In this document: one piece after another, positions 1 through 9,306 of the stretch
How the letters are laid out: the number at the start of each line of letters is the position of its first letter
How positions within the stretch are numbered: position 1 is the stretch's first letter
Assembly: GCA_028456385.1 (NCBI GenBank)
Contig: JALNQF010000050.1
Location: forward strand, 186,001 to 250,000
Length of the DNA stretch: 64,000 bases
Reading direction: 5' to 3'
Source of the DNA: Ophiosphaerella korrae
Lineage: Eukaryota; Ascomycota; Dothideomycetes; Pleosporales; Phaeosphaeriaceae
Made by a program: the position numbers and the translations under genes
Notes under the pieces: model-generated
Told to the model about the DNA's origin: nothing
The model's input: the letters and a program-made list of their open reading frames with translations, nothing else
Databases searched by the model: none

Positions 1-822
1 TCGTCGCGCTCCCAGCCCCATCACACTGCCTGGGTCTACGTATGCAGGCAAGTTCGGGGCAAATATCGATCTCATAATTCAGACTACTTCTGTATGAGAA
101 GGAGGAGCTGCTAGACCACGCTTGAGCCCCAGCAGAACCCAAAAATCAGGGTCTAACCAAGAGCAATAAGCTGTGCGAGCTGAAATGGGTTTCCTGCACT
201 GGCCCGATCATTAACAAAGATTTTTTGGTCAGATCCATTGCTTCTCTGGGCTGTGGAGTAAACAGGAAAAGGAGCGAGGTGAGGTAGAGGCAAAATTGAC
301 ACAGCACCAACCGACCAGACCGGCATTCTTCTTGGCAGCTTGATTAAACGTCAGCATGTGGTTGCATGTAGCGAAATGACAGATCAGCCTGGCAGGTTCT
401 TTGCTCACATGACTTTTGAACTCCAAATAGGCTATCTGCTCGGAGGTCTTGCGGCTACTACTTGGCGCCGTAATAACTATTCTTATAAATGTATTGCGAA
501 GGCTTGATATTAGATGCTGAATGATACGCTGCGGCTAGTTGCATGCGTTACTATGGTTACTGATCAAAGCCAAGTCGATCAAGCTGAGAGGATAGTAGGA
601 GGCTCACCTAATTCATTGTAGTCCATATGACTTCTAAAGGAAGTCTTTCAGACTCTAGCAAGGTTCCTTCGCAATCATCGCCCACACCATAGTCCTGCCC
701 ACAATAGCGCCGATGCCGTTCGTCTTCGACTGGAAAAATTAACGTTGAGACGCAAAGCACAAAGGGTACGCAAAAGGAAATCATCAAAAGAACCACCAAT
801 GCATCGCTTTCTTCAGCTAGAC
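1..822. other. No convincing gene; 3' flank of bZIP gene
   Basis: I see no recognisable gene, RNA or repeat here. The only item of note is a 58-codon minus-strand frame at 608..784 with a hydrophobic start, just downstream of the bZIP stop; it is discussed in the findings and may simply be 3' UTR. Confidence 0.5.
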
Positions 823-1511
823 TTAGACGCTTTCGGTCTCCACTGGAGTAGCGCCTGTAAACTCGTTGGGCAGGAACTCAAGCACCTTTCGCAGGGCCTC
901 CATGTTGCTACTCCATTGGCGAGTGGTTTCGGTCTCGAGTTCGTCGCCTTTGGCATCATCGTCTTGGATCAGAAGTTCCATGGTCCTTCGAAGCTTACCA
1001 TACGCCACATTTAGCTCGGAGTGTGAAATCTCAAGCTTGTTGTACTTCTCAGTCATAATCAATAGCCGAGCCTCGAGATCGTGAGCGTGCTGCTCTTTGC
1101 TCTCACAGAAAGCACGTTGAGCTGCTCGGTTTTGTGCTCGGCGACGCTGCAAATACATTAGTCTCACTCCCTTTCCTATGCGAAATTCCGAACTTACATC
1201 AGAGGCTGTTTGTATCCTCTCAGCTGGTGTGTGGCTGTCGCTAGGTTCAAATATAGGCTCGATGTGAGTGGGTGGTCCTGGGCTGCAATTCGGGCTATCG
1301 TGGTCTGAGCCGAAATCTGAAGAGGCTATTGGCACTAGGTAGGAGCCAAGTTCATCCACAATATAGGGATAATATTTTTGATGCTTTGGCGCCGGGAACT
1401 GGTCGTATGTCGACGAGACCTTTTCATGATCAGTCGAGACGTAGGCAAAAGCAGGCATCAACTTACGGGAGAGCCACTCGAGCTTGGGACTTTGAATAGC
1501 TCCTGAGGCAT
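823..1511 (-). CDS. AP-1/Yap-like bZIP transcription factor, three exons
   Basis: Nuclear DNA-binding regulator by family. I build exons 1511..1467, 1419..1198 and 1146..823, giving about 196 residues. Intron 1 (47 bp) has GTAAGT, a CTGAT branch and AAAAG; intron 2 (51 bp) has GTAAGT, CTAAT and TTGCAG. Intron 2 has a length divisible by three and no stop, so an unspliced reading frame runs through it; splicing joins TASD directly to RRRAQNRAAQRAF, the typical basic region of fungal AP-1-like bZIPs, followed by a leucine-zipper stretch (about residues 95-140). The start at 1511 (MPQELFKV) is chosen because it is the only nearby ATG that enters exon 2 in frame across intron 1; the upstream ATG at 1533 is out of phase. 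The protein lacks the cysteine-rich redox domains of true Yap1, and the basic region has FCES where FRER is usual. Target genes are unknown. Confidence 0.8.
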
Positions 1512-2723
1512 ATCGAAAACTGTCGGGTGACAAACTGGGGCAGTATAATTGCCTTGGGTTGTTCAGTAGTCGAACTTTGGCGAACCCATTTGTTGTAGGT
1601 AAACAGACTAAGCTTATTGGTGTAGTTGAAGTGGAAGAGTAGGTGTATAAATCAGTACAAGGTCCTTGTCAAGTTGCCATACGGCTAGCTTATGACAGTG
1701 AAGTCAAATTTGAGCGATAGTGCTTGGACGATGAGTTGCTGATCTGGGAGTATTTGTATGCAAATGCTTGTGGTTGAGGCTGGCAACCCAATGGTGGGCG
1801 AGATGTAATCTTATATAGTGCGCAGGCGTCACCGAATCCCCATCAGGATCATGAGGTCAAATTGCAGATGGCGGCCGGCGGCTTGAGCAGGGGTCTCTTT
1901 GTCTTGCAGTTGCAGCAACGTGCGCACTCGGCAGCCACAACTACAACGGACCTCGGGCGTGTGGCTGTCTGCAAAACGGCATGGGTATGGCCACTGAGCA
2001 TTGCGTAGTGGTCCATACGGGTTTTCGGCACATATGCCTGCTGCGCGGTCCAACAGTGCGGGAAGCCTCCCAGTTGTTGTTATTACATCAACGTAGATGC
2101 GAGCAAGCCAATCAGCTTTGATCTTGAATATAGTGAAGCGGCAACTCAGTTACGCCGCAACAGCACCATCCCAACAAAGAACTCGAGGCGTACTTGACCG
2201 AGAGCCCAATTACCTATCTAAATAATTCCAAGCTTATATATTACTAGACCTCTCTAGGTAGAATAGGTCCTGGTAATTCGAGCGGTTCGCGATGTTGCGC
2301 TTTTAAACGGGAAAGTATGAGCAGGCGACTTCTAGGTAAGCTTAAGATTGAGAGAATGCGCTATCCTTTAAATGGGGCTTTCACTGCAGCTGGGCATGCG
2401 AGGTCTTATTTGAGGAAGATGCACCTACGTCCATTGATTTCTTGTCTTTTCGGTCGATGCTAGTGGCGGCCACAGTGTCAAGCACGAAGAAGTTTTTGAC
2501 ATTTGATCTTTGAGGGCAGCTCACTTCTGGCTTGATGCTGTAATTGCACACCAGATTGCTGGTCATTCACGAACGAGCACTGTAATAATACGAAACTTGA
2601 TCGTGTAGCGGAAGCGAATAATAAGACAAGGAGTTTCATTAGTTCGCGTAAGAGCTAGCTTTACAAATTATTCACGAAAGGCCCGTCTGAAGTTCACCTC
2701 GCGTGCACACCCATTATCTATTC
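1512..2723. other. Intergenic, no gene recognised
   Basis: The stretch next to 1511 must hold the bZIP promoter. Minus-strand frames at 1829..2053 and 2381..2566 have no recognisable domain. About 2200..2290 is locally AT-rich with TAG/CTA triplets and could be a small decayed repeat. Confidence 0.4.
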
Positions 2724-3619
2724 TCAATTCTGCGTTTCAAACACCTCGACAGCGGCCTTGGCTGTGCTCTTTGCGCTTTGCGGATTTATGCCGGTCACAA
2801 TCCTACCGTCTACAACGTGATAGTCGTCCCAAACACCATCGGACCGCACATCTACACGAATCATATCAGGGGAATGGTATAATGTGAAGTTGGTTACATG
2901 ACAACGTACACTCAGCACCTAGTGTTTTTGCGTGCTCATCGATCAATGGCTCCTTCCAAGACCGAAGTCCTTCCATAATCCCCATCTCTTCTTCTGCTTG
3001 CGTGGTGAAACCAGTGATCTTCTTACCTTGGACAATAGGCTTGCCAGTGGAGTCGAGCAGGCCAGCAAAGATTGCTGGGCCATGACAGCTGTATTTCTGT
3101 TAGCTACCATTGCATTAAGAGGTGAGCTGATAGAACACCAATACTCACACAGCAGAGACGACGCCGCCATTTTCCCAAACTTTTGCCGCAATTTTCTTGA
3201 GAGCCGTAGCATGGGGATAATCAATCAAAGCAGCATGCCCTGCAGACGCGAAGAAGATGCCATACTACATCCAACTCATCAGTCCAGACCTGGCAGGTGA
3301 TACCTCAAGGTCAGCATACCTCGTTCTCCAGTAAGTCTTCTGCCTTCAAATTCCGGTCAATCTCGCTGCGGAAGTCACTGCTTCTGTCGTCATACTGCTT
3401 CCTTTCCTCGTCCTCTAGAAAACCAGGCTGGAGACTGAGCCAATCCTCTGTCCAAGTGCCTTTCTCGGAAGCAATATCGACTTCGAAACCCGCCGCCTTG
3501 AAGATATTGTATGGATGCAGGGCTTCGCCGATAAAAACACCGGTTTTATGGCCACCACCTTCAAAGAGCGAGGCTTGGGCGGAAGTGATGGCAACGAGCG
3601 CGCGGCGCGGTGGAGACAT
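2724..3619 (-). CDS. DJ-1/PfpI (ThiJ) family protein, four exons
   Basis: Cytosolic protein of the DJ-1/PfpI superfamily; fungal Hsp31-like members act as glyoxalases or stress chaperones, but the substrate here is unknown. Reconstructed exons are 3619..3320, 3264..3149, 3088..2910 and 2851..2724 (723 nt, 240 residues). Introns of 55, 60 and 58 bp have GTATGC/GTAG, GTGAGT/ACAG with a CTAAC branch, and GTACGT/GTAG. The nucleophile motif AVCHGPAIF is only recreated by splicing (exons 2 and 3 meet inside the codon before Cys), which strongly supports the model. Other landmarks are FEGGGHKTG near residue 20, [11 protein letters not shown] at the start of exon 2, an E-rich segment (TQAEEEMG), and [14 protein letters not shown] near the C-terminus. 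Length fits the family. Start [11 protein letters not shown] at 3619 fits homologues better than the upstream frame extension. It looks intact. Confidence 0.88.
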
Positions 3620-4062
3620 GCTGAATACAAGGGTGGAGATGTAATGAGCTAAAGATCTGGAGGGAGAACAGGTTCTTCGAACAAAGCAGATATATGTGTG
3701 TGGGATGTCTGCAGAAGAAGTGATCTCCTTCTTATAGTCTTCATAGGCCTCTATATGCGCAAGGCCTTGGAAGGTCACGTTTCACAGCAGGCTACGATAA
3801 GCTCACGATACGAATTACCCACTGCATGATTCCCAATCAACCTCGCTTGCTAGGAGTCAGACCAAAAAAGTAGTTAACAGAGGGTCTCAGCGCGTGTACG
3901 TTGTGTAAGCGGTAGCCGAGCTTTCGGGAATCCGCCCACCGTTGTGATTCCGAGCTATAGATGTGGCTATCAATGGACGTGCCTTGAGCGCTACTGGACA
4001 AGTTGCTTAGAGTCAAATCAGTCGTGCAGGTACGCATGGGACGCGAGACCTGCCCCGGGTTT

Positions 4063-4128
4063 GCCAGGGGCACGGTTCGGCTCGCTTACACTACGCCTGG
4101 AGCTACCACCATTGGCCAGTTCTCACCG
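4063..4128 (+). repeat. ~65-bp inverted repeat, left arm
   Basis: This block begins TGCCAGGGGCACGG and ends TTGGCCAGTTCTCACC. A close inverted copy lies at 9245..9306, sharing GGCACGGTTCGGCTCGCTT and CATTGGCCAGTTC in the same order. Similarity stops abruptly on both outer and inner sides. It may be a terminal repeat of a larger element or one of two separate MITE remnants. Confidence 0.6.
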
Positions 4129-4132
4129 CGAA

Positions 4133-4140
4133 TGACGTCA
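4133..4140. promoter_or_regulatory. CRE-like palindrome TGACGTCA
   Basis: A perfect ATF/CREB-type bZIP site, about 0.5 kb upstream of the DJ-1 family start at 3619. One 8-mer can occur by chance, so function is only a possibility. Confidence 0.25.
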
Positions 4141-4742
4141 ACTCATAAGCGATTGGTCGTTCGACTCCGTGGTAATAGGTTCAGAGCAATCAGTCACAGT
4201 CCCAATGAGCACTAACATGTTCTCGCCGCGGAAAAAGCATCTCCGAACTTTGCCCTGCTGCTCTGCACCGTGAGAAGTTTCGCATGACAAAGACAGGGTA
4301 ATGTGGTTTATAAGCGAGCTGCGTTTACAAGCGAGCTGCGCCCAACACCAACTCAGCTGGAGGAGGAGGTGATAGTTGATTATATCCTCAACCTGGATTC
4401 TCGTAGTTTTGCCCCAACTCTGGCTGCTGTGCGTGAGATAGTTGATAAGCTACTCACTCAGCGTGGAGGCAGCCCTGTCGGCATCCACTGGGCGCGCAAC
4501 TTTGTCAAGCGTACGGATAGTCTTACGACGCGTTTTAATCGCCTATACCATAGGCAGCGAGCCTTATGTGAAGACCTAGCTACTATAATTAGCTAGTTTG
4601 AGATAGTGCAGCACACAAGAGCTACGTATAGGATACGTCTACAACTTTGACGAGGCTAGCTTTATAATAGGTAAGATTACAACTCAGCTCGTTGTAACAG
4701 GGTTAGAGAGGAGAGGTAGGCTAAAGGCTTATCTAGCCTAGC

Positions 4743-5189
4743 TGTCAGATTTTCGGGTCACAAATTGATGGATGTGAATTGGAGTAAAAATTGAGTTGAT
4801 TGATTGCTCTGTCCATCTATCTCCGGCCCTGCGTTCTATCTATGTATCTACGCTGCGGCGGTCTCGGCTGGGTCTCTCGAGACGGCGGCGAGCTGGATCC
4901 TCAGCACTCCTTCTGTTGAGGTGCTGGTTTCTTTGTTGTATTAGTTGTGCTGACGTAGTCTATCCCCTTGCATGTGAGATCCCTTGTTCGATTCCTTTGT
5001 TCGTGAGGGCCGAGGCTGCGATCTTTCAGCTGCGGCGGGGTTGGCGGCTTGGCGATCGTCGCGCTAGTGCGCTGAGCCAATCAACAGATTCCAGGTTGGC
5101 CTGGAATCTGTTGCGCATCTCTGCGCGCATGCTATCGCACATCTGATTGCGCATCTAATCGCGCATCCAATCGCGCACCTCATCTGACA
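4743..5189. mobile_element. 447-bp MITE-like insertion, duplication CTAGC
   Basis: This segment interrupts the transposase reading frame. It starts TGTCAGAT and ends ATCTGACA (8-bp terminal inverted repeat) and is flanked by CTAGC at 4738..4742 and 5190..5194. Deleting it with one duplication rejoins the frame (a decayed I-Q-P-G-N-R-E-W motif). It is GC-richer and not RIP-like, unlike its host. Inside are a hairpin (5082..5113) and a run of ~12-bp repeats of type ATGCGCGATTAG near the right end (about 5113..5181). No transposase is encoded, so it must be non-autonomous. Confidence 0.8.
5082..5113. repeat. Perfect 14-bp hairpin, TTGG loop
   Basis: Arms CAACAGATTCCAGG and CCTGGAATCTGTTG flank TTGG. 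It sits inside the 447-bp MITE-like insertion, next to its subterminal repeats. Confidence 0.85.
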
Positions 5190-5983
5190 CTAGCAATCGT
5201 AAGTGGGTAATAGTAATCGCTGCAATCAACGCTGCTGGATAGGTAGTTCTACTATTCCTTATCTTCGTTAGCAAGTACTACCTCTCCGCCTAGTACAATA
5301 AAGACTGTATCCTGCGAGACTAGGCTATTGGAATTAGTAACAATAACTAGACAACAGATAAGCTGGCTATTGACTAGCTTAAGCACTTTAATAACTATAC
5401 AAAGAGCTAAGTAGTTAGTGCGCGTTAGCTACTTATACGTAATAGTTATAGGAGCTACTACTCTCTTAAGTTTAACAAGTTCTGCAAGGAGAACAGTATC
5501 TATACGCTTAGTATGCTAGCTTACTTATCTTGCTTACTTTAGCCTCTTAATATTAGCTACTTCTCTCTATTAAAGAAGGCGTACAGCTGCTAAGTTAAGA
5601 GCCTAATCTAGAACTATATTAATTACATTACTAAACTTAAATTCCTACTAGCTTTCTACGCAGCCTTTAACTACGCCTTTACAAGAGTAAATATTTACTT
5701 AGCTTTTTAAGCTACTAGCCTTATTCTACTTTAGCTAGAAGTAGTTATCTCAAGGCTTGATGTTTAGCTCCGTACGCCTACTCTAGCTACTCTACTAGAG
5801 GCACCCTAGGTAGCTTGTACGCTGATTAACGTACGTAAGCTAGAGGCTTAGTTAACGCTTATACGTGAGCACGTACGCTAGCATAAGAGCTCGTCGCTAG
5901 CATTAATTATTAACGCAATTAATTAACTCAAAAAGGGAGCTTATAAATAGTATGTTAAGAGGTAGCTGGAAGACAATAGTACT

Positions 5984-6229
5984 TGCCGTAGGCCACAGGA
6001 GATAGTGAAGGGATGACAGATAGTATTCGATAGTACCACTAGTATCTAAGGGAGAATAATACTTGCCTTACTCTCTTCGCAAGTATCGAGCCTTTTATGC
6101 GCCTGTGTAGCGCACCGGCCCCGCTTTAGATTACAACTATACAATGTCATGATCTTTGGTGTATCGGCCCCGCCCCCAACTTGTACCAGGGTTCACGAGA
6201 GTCTCGAGTGTTCAACGAACCCTCGTTAC
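5984..6229. mobile_element. 246-bp insertion with 8-bp duplication ATAGTACT
   Basis: It interrupts the C-terminal part of the decayed transposase. ATAGTACT lies directly on both sides (5976..5983 and 6230..6237), and removal restores the expected NST-LEAK reading. The insert begins TGCCGTAGGCC and ends CCCTCGTTAC; it is GC-richer than its surroundings and shows no clear terminal inverted repeat. An 8-bp duplication is usual for hAT elements, but class membership is inference. Confidence 0.7.
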
Positions 6230-6632
6230 ATAGTACTAGAAGCTAAGTTAATACGCAGTTAGATCTCTAGTCTTGAGAGAGCCAATAAGGCAGCTAGTAA
6301 GCGTAAATCACGAAAAAAGAAGCGGATTTAGAAGCAAGGAGTCTTAACAAAGGGACAGGGAGAGGATATACTTGCTAAGAGAGAGGCTGTGCAGCGTCAA
6401 GTCAATGAACAGCGTCAAGATGGAGAGAGATCAGGCCAGAGTCGCCAGGCTCGCGCTCGCTGCAAGAGGTGCAGAGAGACTGGGCACAACTCACGTACGT
6501 GTAAAATGATGCAGTAGATACTACTTAATTTGATATATCAATATATCTACGCTACTCTACTGCGTTGTTGAGTTATACGCATGAAGAGGTGCGCAAAGTT
6601 GGTGTTGGGCGCAGCTCGCTTATAAACCACGT

Positions 6633-6952
6633 TAGTTGATTGAGTAACATGATATGAAACCAATACGAGCAGTATGCGTCACCAATGTCGCTGAGGAGCT
6701 CATTAAGTATGCGAGGCTACATTGCACCAATTAGGCTTGATAAGGCTATTATCCATTTACCTTTCCCTGGCATATTTACATTTACTACTATTCATTTGCA
6801 AGGTTCCATACTGCACGAGTGCTTTCACAGCGAGTGAAAACTGTGTCAACCTCATAATAGCAAGACACATTATCCATAAAATAAGTGTTTCAAATCTCAA
6901 AATCCAACACCAATCAGGCTTGGAAATCGACACATATTCCCCGCTGCACAAG
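6633..6952. other. Upstream region of the hydrolase pseudogene
   Basis: Between the right end of the pogo element and the hydrolase ATG. The reading frame is open upstream of the ATG from 6722, but that part shows no hydrolase similarity. Nothing else recognised. Confidence 0.4.
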
Positions 6953-7953
6953 ATGTCGCTTCGCACCACTGCATACACTCGCTTTGATAGTTTCAATCTC
7001 TACACAACTTCATACAAGAAAATCGAGGACCATGAGATAGAAGTCAATATCCTTGTACCTAAAGAAATCTCACCAGGAAAGCATCCGGTAATGATCAAAT
7101 GGCACGGTGGCGGTCTAGTAAGCATCAATAGGATAATTCGAACCACCACTAATTTGATCCCCAGACCCCAGGCACAGCAGTGTACGCCAAATGATTCGCT
7201 GCCTACCTAGTTGAATTGCTCCTCCGCAACGACGCGATAGCGGTCCTCCCAAATTACCGCCCAACTCCAGAACACACTGGTAATGATATCCTAGAAGACA
7301 TCATCTCTTTATGGACCTGGCTTACTTCTTCGCTCTCCGCTCTCCTTACATCCAAGGAACCTTCTATCGAACCCGACTTGTCAAAGATCATAGTGTCTGG
7401 GGAATCTGCGGGCGGTTGGCTCGCGCTGCAATCCGTTCTTTCTCCTCTCAAGAAGACATTTCGTGCCTGTCTTCTTCAATACCCAGTGCTGAACACTTTG
7501 CCTACCTCCCCGGAAGGCATAATCATGGGCGAAGCCATCCCATAGAAGGAAGTTCTGGACGAGTTCCTCGCAAGCATAGTACCGGGCACTATCATCAGCG
7601 CAGTGCGACCGCCCGCTCGCGACGCTGTAGCGCCAATGCTACGTGCCCATGGGCGGTGGGGTGAGTTCTTTGGCACGGGCAAACATCTAATGCCTGATAG
7701 GCGGATCGAAGACGCAAAGTCCTTTGTGCCAACCTACATTCTACATGGCCAAAATGATACAAATGTATCCGTGAAATGGACAAGGCAATTCATAGAGAAG
7801 GCAAGGAAGTTATTTCCGGAGACAAGGTTCGAGTTGGCTACACCTCCTGGGGATCATGGTTTTGACGGTGAAATTTATGATGAGGATGAGCCATGGTTGG
7901 CAGATTTGTTGAAAATAGTAGAGAAAGACTGGCTAGCGGGACATGCTGACTGA
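6953..7953 (+). pseudogene. Alpha/beta hydrolase (fold-3 / HSL-like), two stops
   Basis: By family this would be an esterase/deacetylase of the hormone-sensitive-lipase type, cytosolic, about 317 residues. Exon 1 is 6953..7117, a 47-bp intron is 7118..7164 (GTAAGC, ACTAAT branch, CCCCAG), exon 2 is 7165..7953. The oxyanion motif WHGGG ends exon 1; the nucleophile elbow GESAGG lies near 7398, the acid in HGQNDTNV near 7745 and the histidine in GDHGFDGE near 7855, so the whole catalytic set is present. The frame is broken at 7192..7194 (TGA where Trp is usual) and 7543..7545 (TAG, probably from CAG). Both can be explained by single transitions. It faces the amidase pseudogene tail to tail. If either stop is a sequencing error or read through, the enzyme would be intact. 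Confidence 0.82.
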
Positions 7954-8077
7954 ACCAGCAATTGTGGTTTTGCTTCTGTCATTTCGTGGGTTGAGTTGCT
8001 TTCTCCCGATGATTTCTATAACGTTATCCTACTTCTCTCTTTCCTGGATAAACAGCTAAAGAGCGAGCATCGACCCT

Positions 8078-8833
8078 TCAGCCTTTTATATTCCTGTTTA
8101 GGTATGCAAATGTATCGGCGATAAGCTCGAGATCAGCTACGCTGCGAGCATAAATTCCGAGGGTGTCTAGAATAAGAGCATATATCTTTCGACCCTCTCG
8201 AGTGATAGACTTCCACGTTGGTTTGTAAGCATATATGCCGTTGTAGGATCCAACACGGATAATGCTTCCATCGGTCTGAGTTCTAAGACTGATTAGTGTC
8301 TGATAATCGCCAGCCACAGCGCCAGAGCCAGAAGAGGAGCTACCGGGGGTGCAGTTCGAATTGTGAGGATTACAGGTCTTGGGGCCCACCGTGGTCGCGG
8401 CAAATTCAGTTACCGTTGTCTTGCCTAAGATAAGCGCCCCAGCCTTGTGGAGCACCATGACAGATCCAGCATCAAGCTCCGGAGCATGACCAGTGTAGAT
8501 AGGTGAATTGAATTGTGTGGGCATGTCTGAGGACTATGTTAGTGATATCTTATATGACCTGTTTCGTCAACCCCTAACCTCTTGTGAAGGTAACATCTTT
8601 CACAGCGATAGCCGTCCATGCAGAGGCCCACGGTCGACTGGAGCGGTTTCGTCTAATGCTCTGGCTTGTGCCAATACATATGCTGGGTCCAAGTATCCCC
8701 AAGCTTGCACTGCCGCATCTCGTGCTGCAATACGACTCAAGAGCGAAGTTGCATAGTCTTCCACGGAAATGTCATCATTCTTAATCTTTCGCAAAACCTC
8801 AGTGGCACTCAACCTATGTGATTCGGAGCTCAT
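8078..8833 (-). pseudogene. Amidase-signature enzyme, frameshifted and truncated
   Basis: The N-terminal half of a GatA/acetamidase-type amidase (Ser-cisSer-Lys hydrolase). Start MSSESHRLSATEVL at 8833; the frame breaks near 8611..8616, where one base appears missing between LHG and the AIAVKDVT segment that carries the catalytic lysine. An intron at 8527..8578 (GTTAGG, CACTAAC branch, CTCAG) joins this to DMPTQFNSPIYTGHAP. The glycine/serine-rich signature GSSSSGSGAVAG and QTDGSIIRVGS follow. The product then stops after NRNIKG at about 245 residues, whereas the family is about 450-550; the missing C-terminal half would have lain where the hydrolase pseudogene ends. So it is a deletion plus a frameshift, not merely one lesion. 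Confidence 0.82.
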
Positions 8834-9244
8834 TTCTTTCGTTCCCGTTATATATCCAACTGGAAGGCAATGCCCGCGGATGATAGTCTGAGCTCTTAAA
8901 AGATTTCTCGTCTATGCGATGGAGTAGTAATGCAGATGCTAAGGTACTGAGTAACCACAGCAAGCACAGAAGATTGGGCAGCCATGGAGTCTGAGAGCAG
9001 ACGACATGAGAACTTCGGAGTAGTCATATGGCCACATAGCATTAGCCTTAGATCGCAACGTCTTGTTGTCATTCGGTGGAGTCGACGATTGTAGCGATCG
9101 ATTGAGTTAAGTGTCATAACGCCGTTGGTGACGCGTACTAAATCCACTGCTGATGCCTTTCAGGATTTCTCACGAGTCAGAGGTGCAGGGTGTATGTAAC
9201 ACACACGAAATCGGAGGCTGTCGATTACTTCTTGATTTCACTGT
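8834..9244. other. Intergenic, no gene recognised
   Basis: Upstream of the amidase start. The minus-strand frame at 8896..9147 has no recognisable domain. Confidence 0.4.
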
Positions 9245-9306
9245 GGTGCGAACTGGCCAATGAGGGCTGCAGGTGTGCCGCAAGCGAGCCGAACCGTGCC
9301 CTTGGC
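9245..9306 (-). repeat. ~65-bp inverted repeat, right arm
   Basis: Inverted copy of 4063..4128: read on the minus strand it starts TGCCAAGGGCACGG and ends TTGGCCAGTTCGCACC. The pair encloses about 5.2 kb including the pogo element, the hydrolase and the amidase. Confidence 0.6.

Larger units (their letters stand above)
3620..4300. other. Promoter side of DJ-1 gene; repeat arm and left flank of pogo element
   Basis: No gene. It contains one copy of a ~65-bp repeat (4063..4128, separate entry) and a perfect CRE-type octamer TGACGTCA at 4133..4140. The TA target dinucleotide of the pogo element is at 4299..4300. Confidence 0.45.
4303..6516 (+). pseudogene. Decayed pogo-family (DDE) transposase
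   Basis: The N-terminal part (4303..4596) is open and reads like the CENP-B/Tc5 helix-turn-helix of fungal pogo transposases (VGIHWARNFVKR, then TRFNRLYHRQRALCED). Further on, fragments of the DDE domain follow in the right order: YNFDEASFIIG near 4640, TQLVVTG, then after the inserted element VIAAINAAG near 5215 and a region with CKEN and LLKKAY. The C-terminus (about 6420..6516) has a CCHC zinc-knuckle motif, CKRCRETGHNSRTC, typical of this family. The central part has many in-frame stops where Trp or Gln is expected, i.e. G-to-A and C-to-T changes. It is non-functional. Confidence 0.85.
4301..6632 (+). mobile_element. Pogo/Fot1-like DNA transposon with TA duplication
   Basis: Ends are inverted: the left end reads ATGTGGTTTATAAGCGAGCT and the right end, reverse complemented, is the same with one mismatch (ACGTGG). 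Both sides are flanked by TA (4299..4300 and 6633..6634), as for Tc1/mariner/pogo elements. After removing two later insertions (4743..5189 and 5984..6229, plus duplications) it is about 1.6-1.7 kb, usual for a Fot1-like element. The left end carries an extra tandem copy of the 17-bp block ending GCGAGCTGCG that the right end has once. The body is rich in TAG/CTA, suggesting RIP. Confidence 0.88.

Noticed and set aside
1420..1533. ATG at 1533 as the bZIP start with an uninterrupted 236-codon frame
   Set aside because: That frame runs through two good introns (1420..1466 and 1147..1197). Splicing from ATG 1511 gives a cleaner protein and restores the AP-1 basic region; the 1533 start would be out of phase after intron 1.
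4985..5000. RNA polymerase III B-box-like TGTTCGATTCC, suggesting a tRNA or SINE
   Set aside because: No convincing A-box at the right distance and no cloverleaf. The element has inverted ends, so a DNA-transposon origin fits better.
4796..5146. 116-codon frame in the inserted element
   Set aside because: Low complexity, Arg/Leu/Ser-rich, no known domain, and lies inside the MITE-like insertion whose boundaries are set by the transposase frame.
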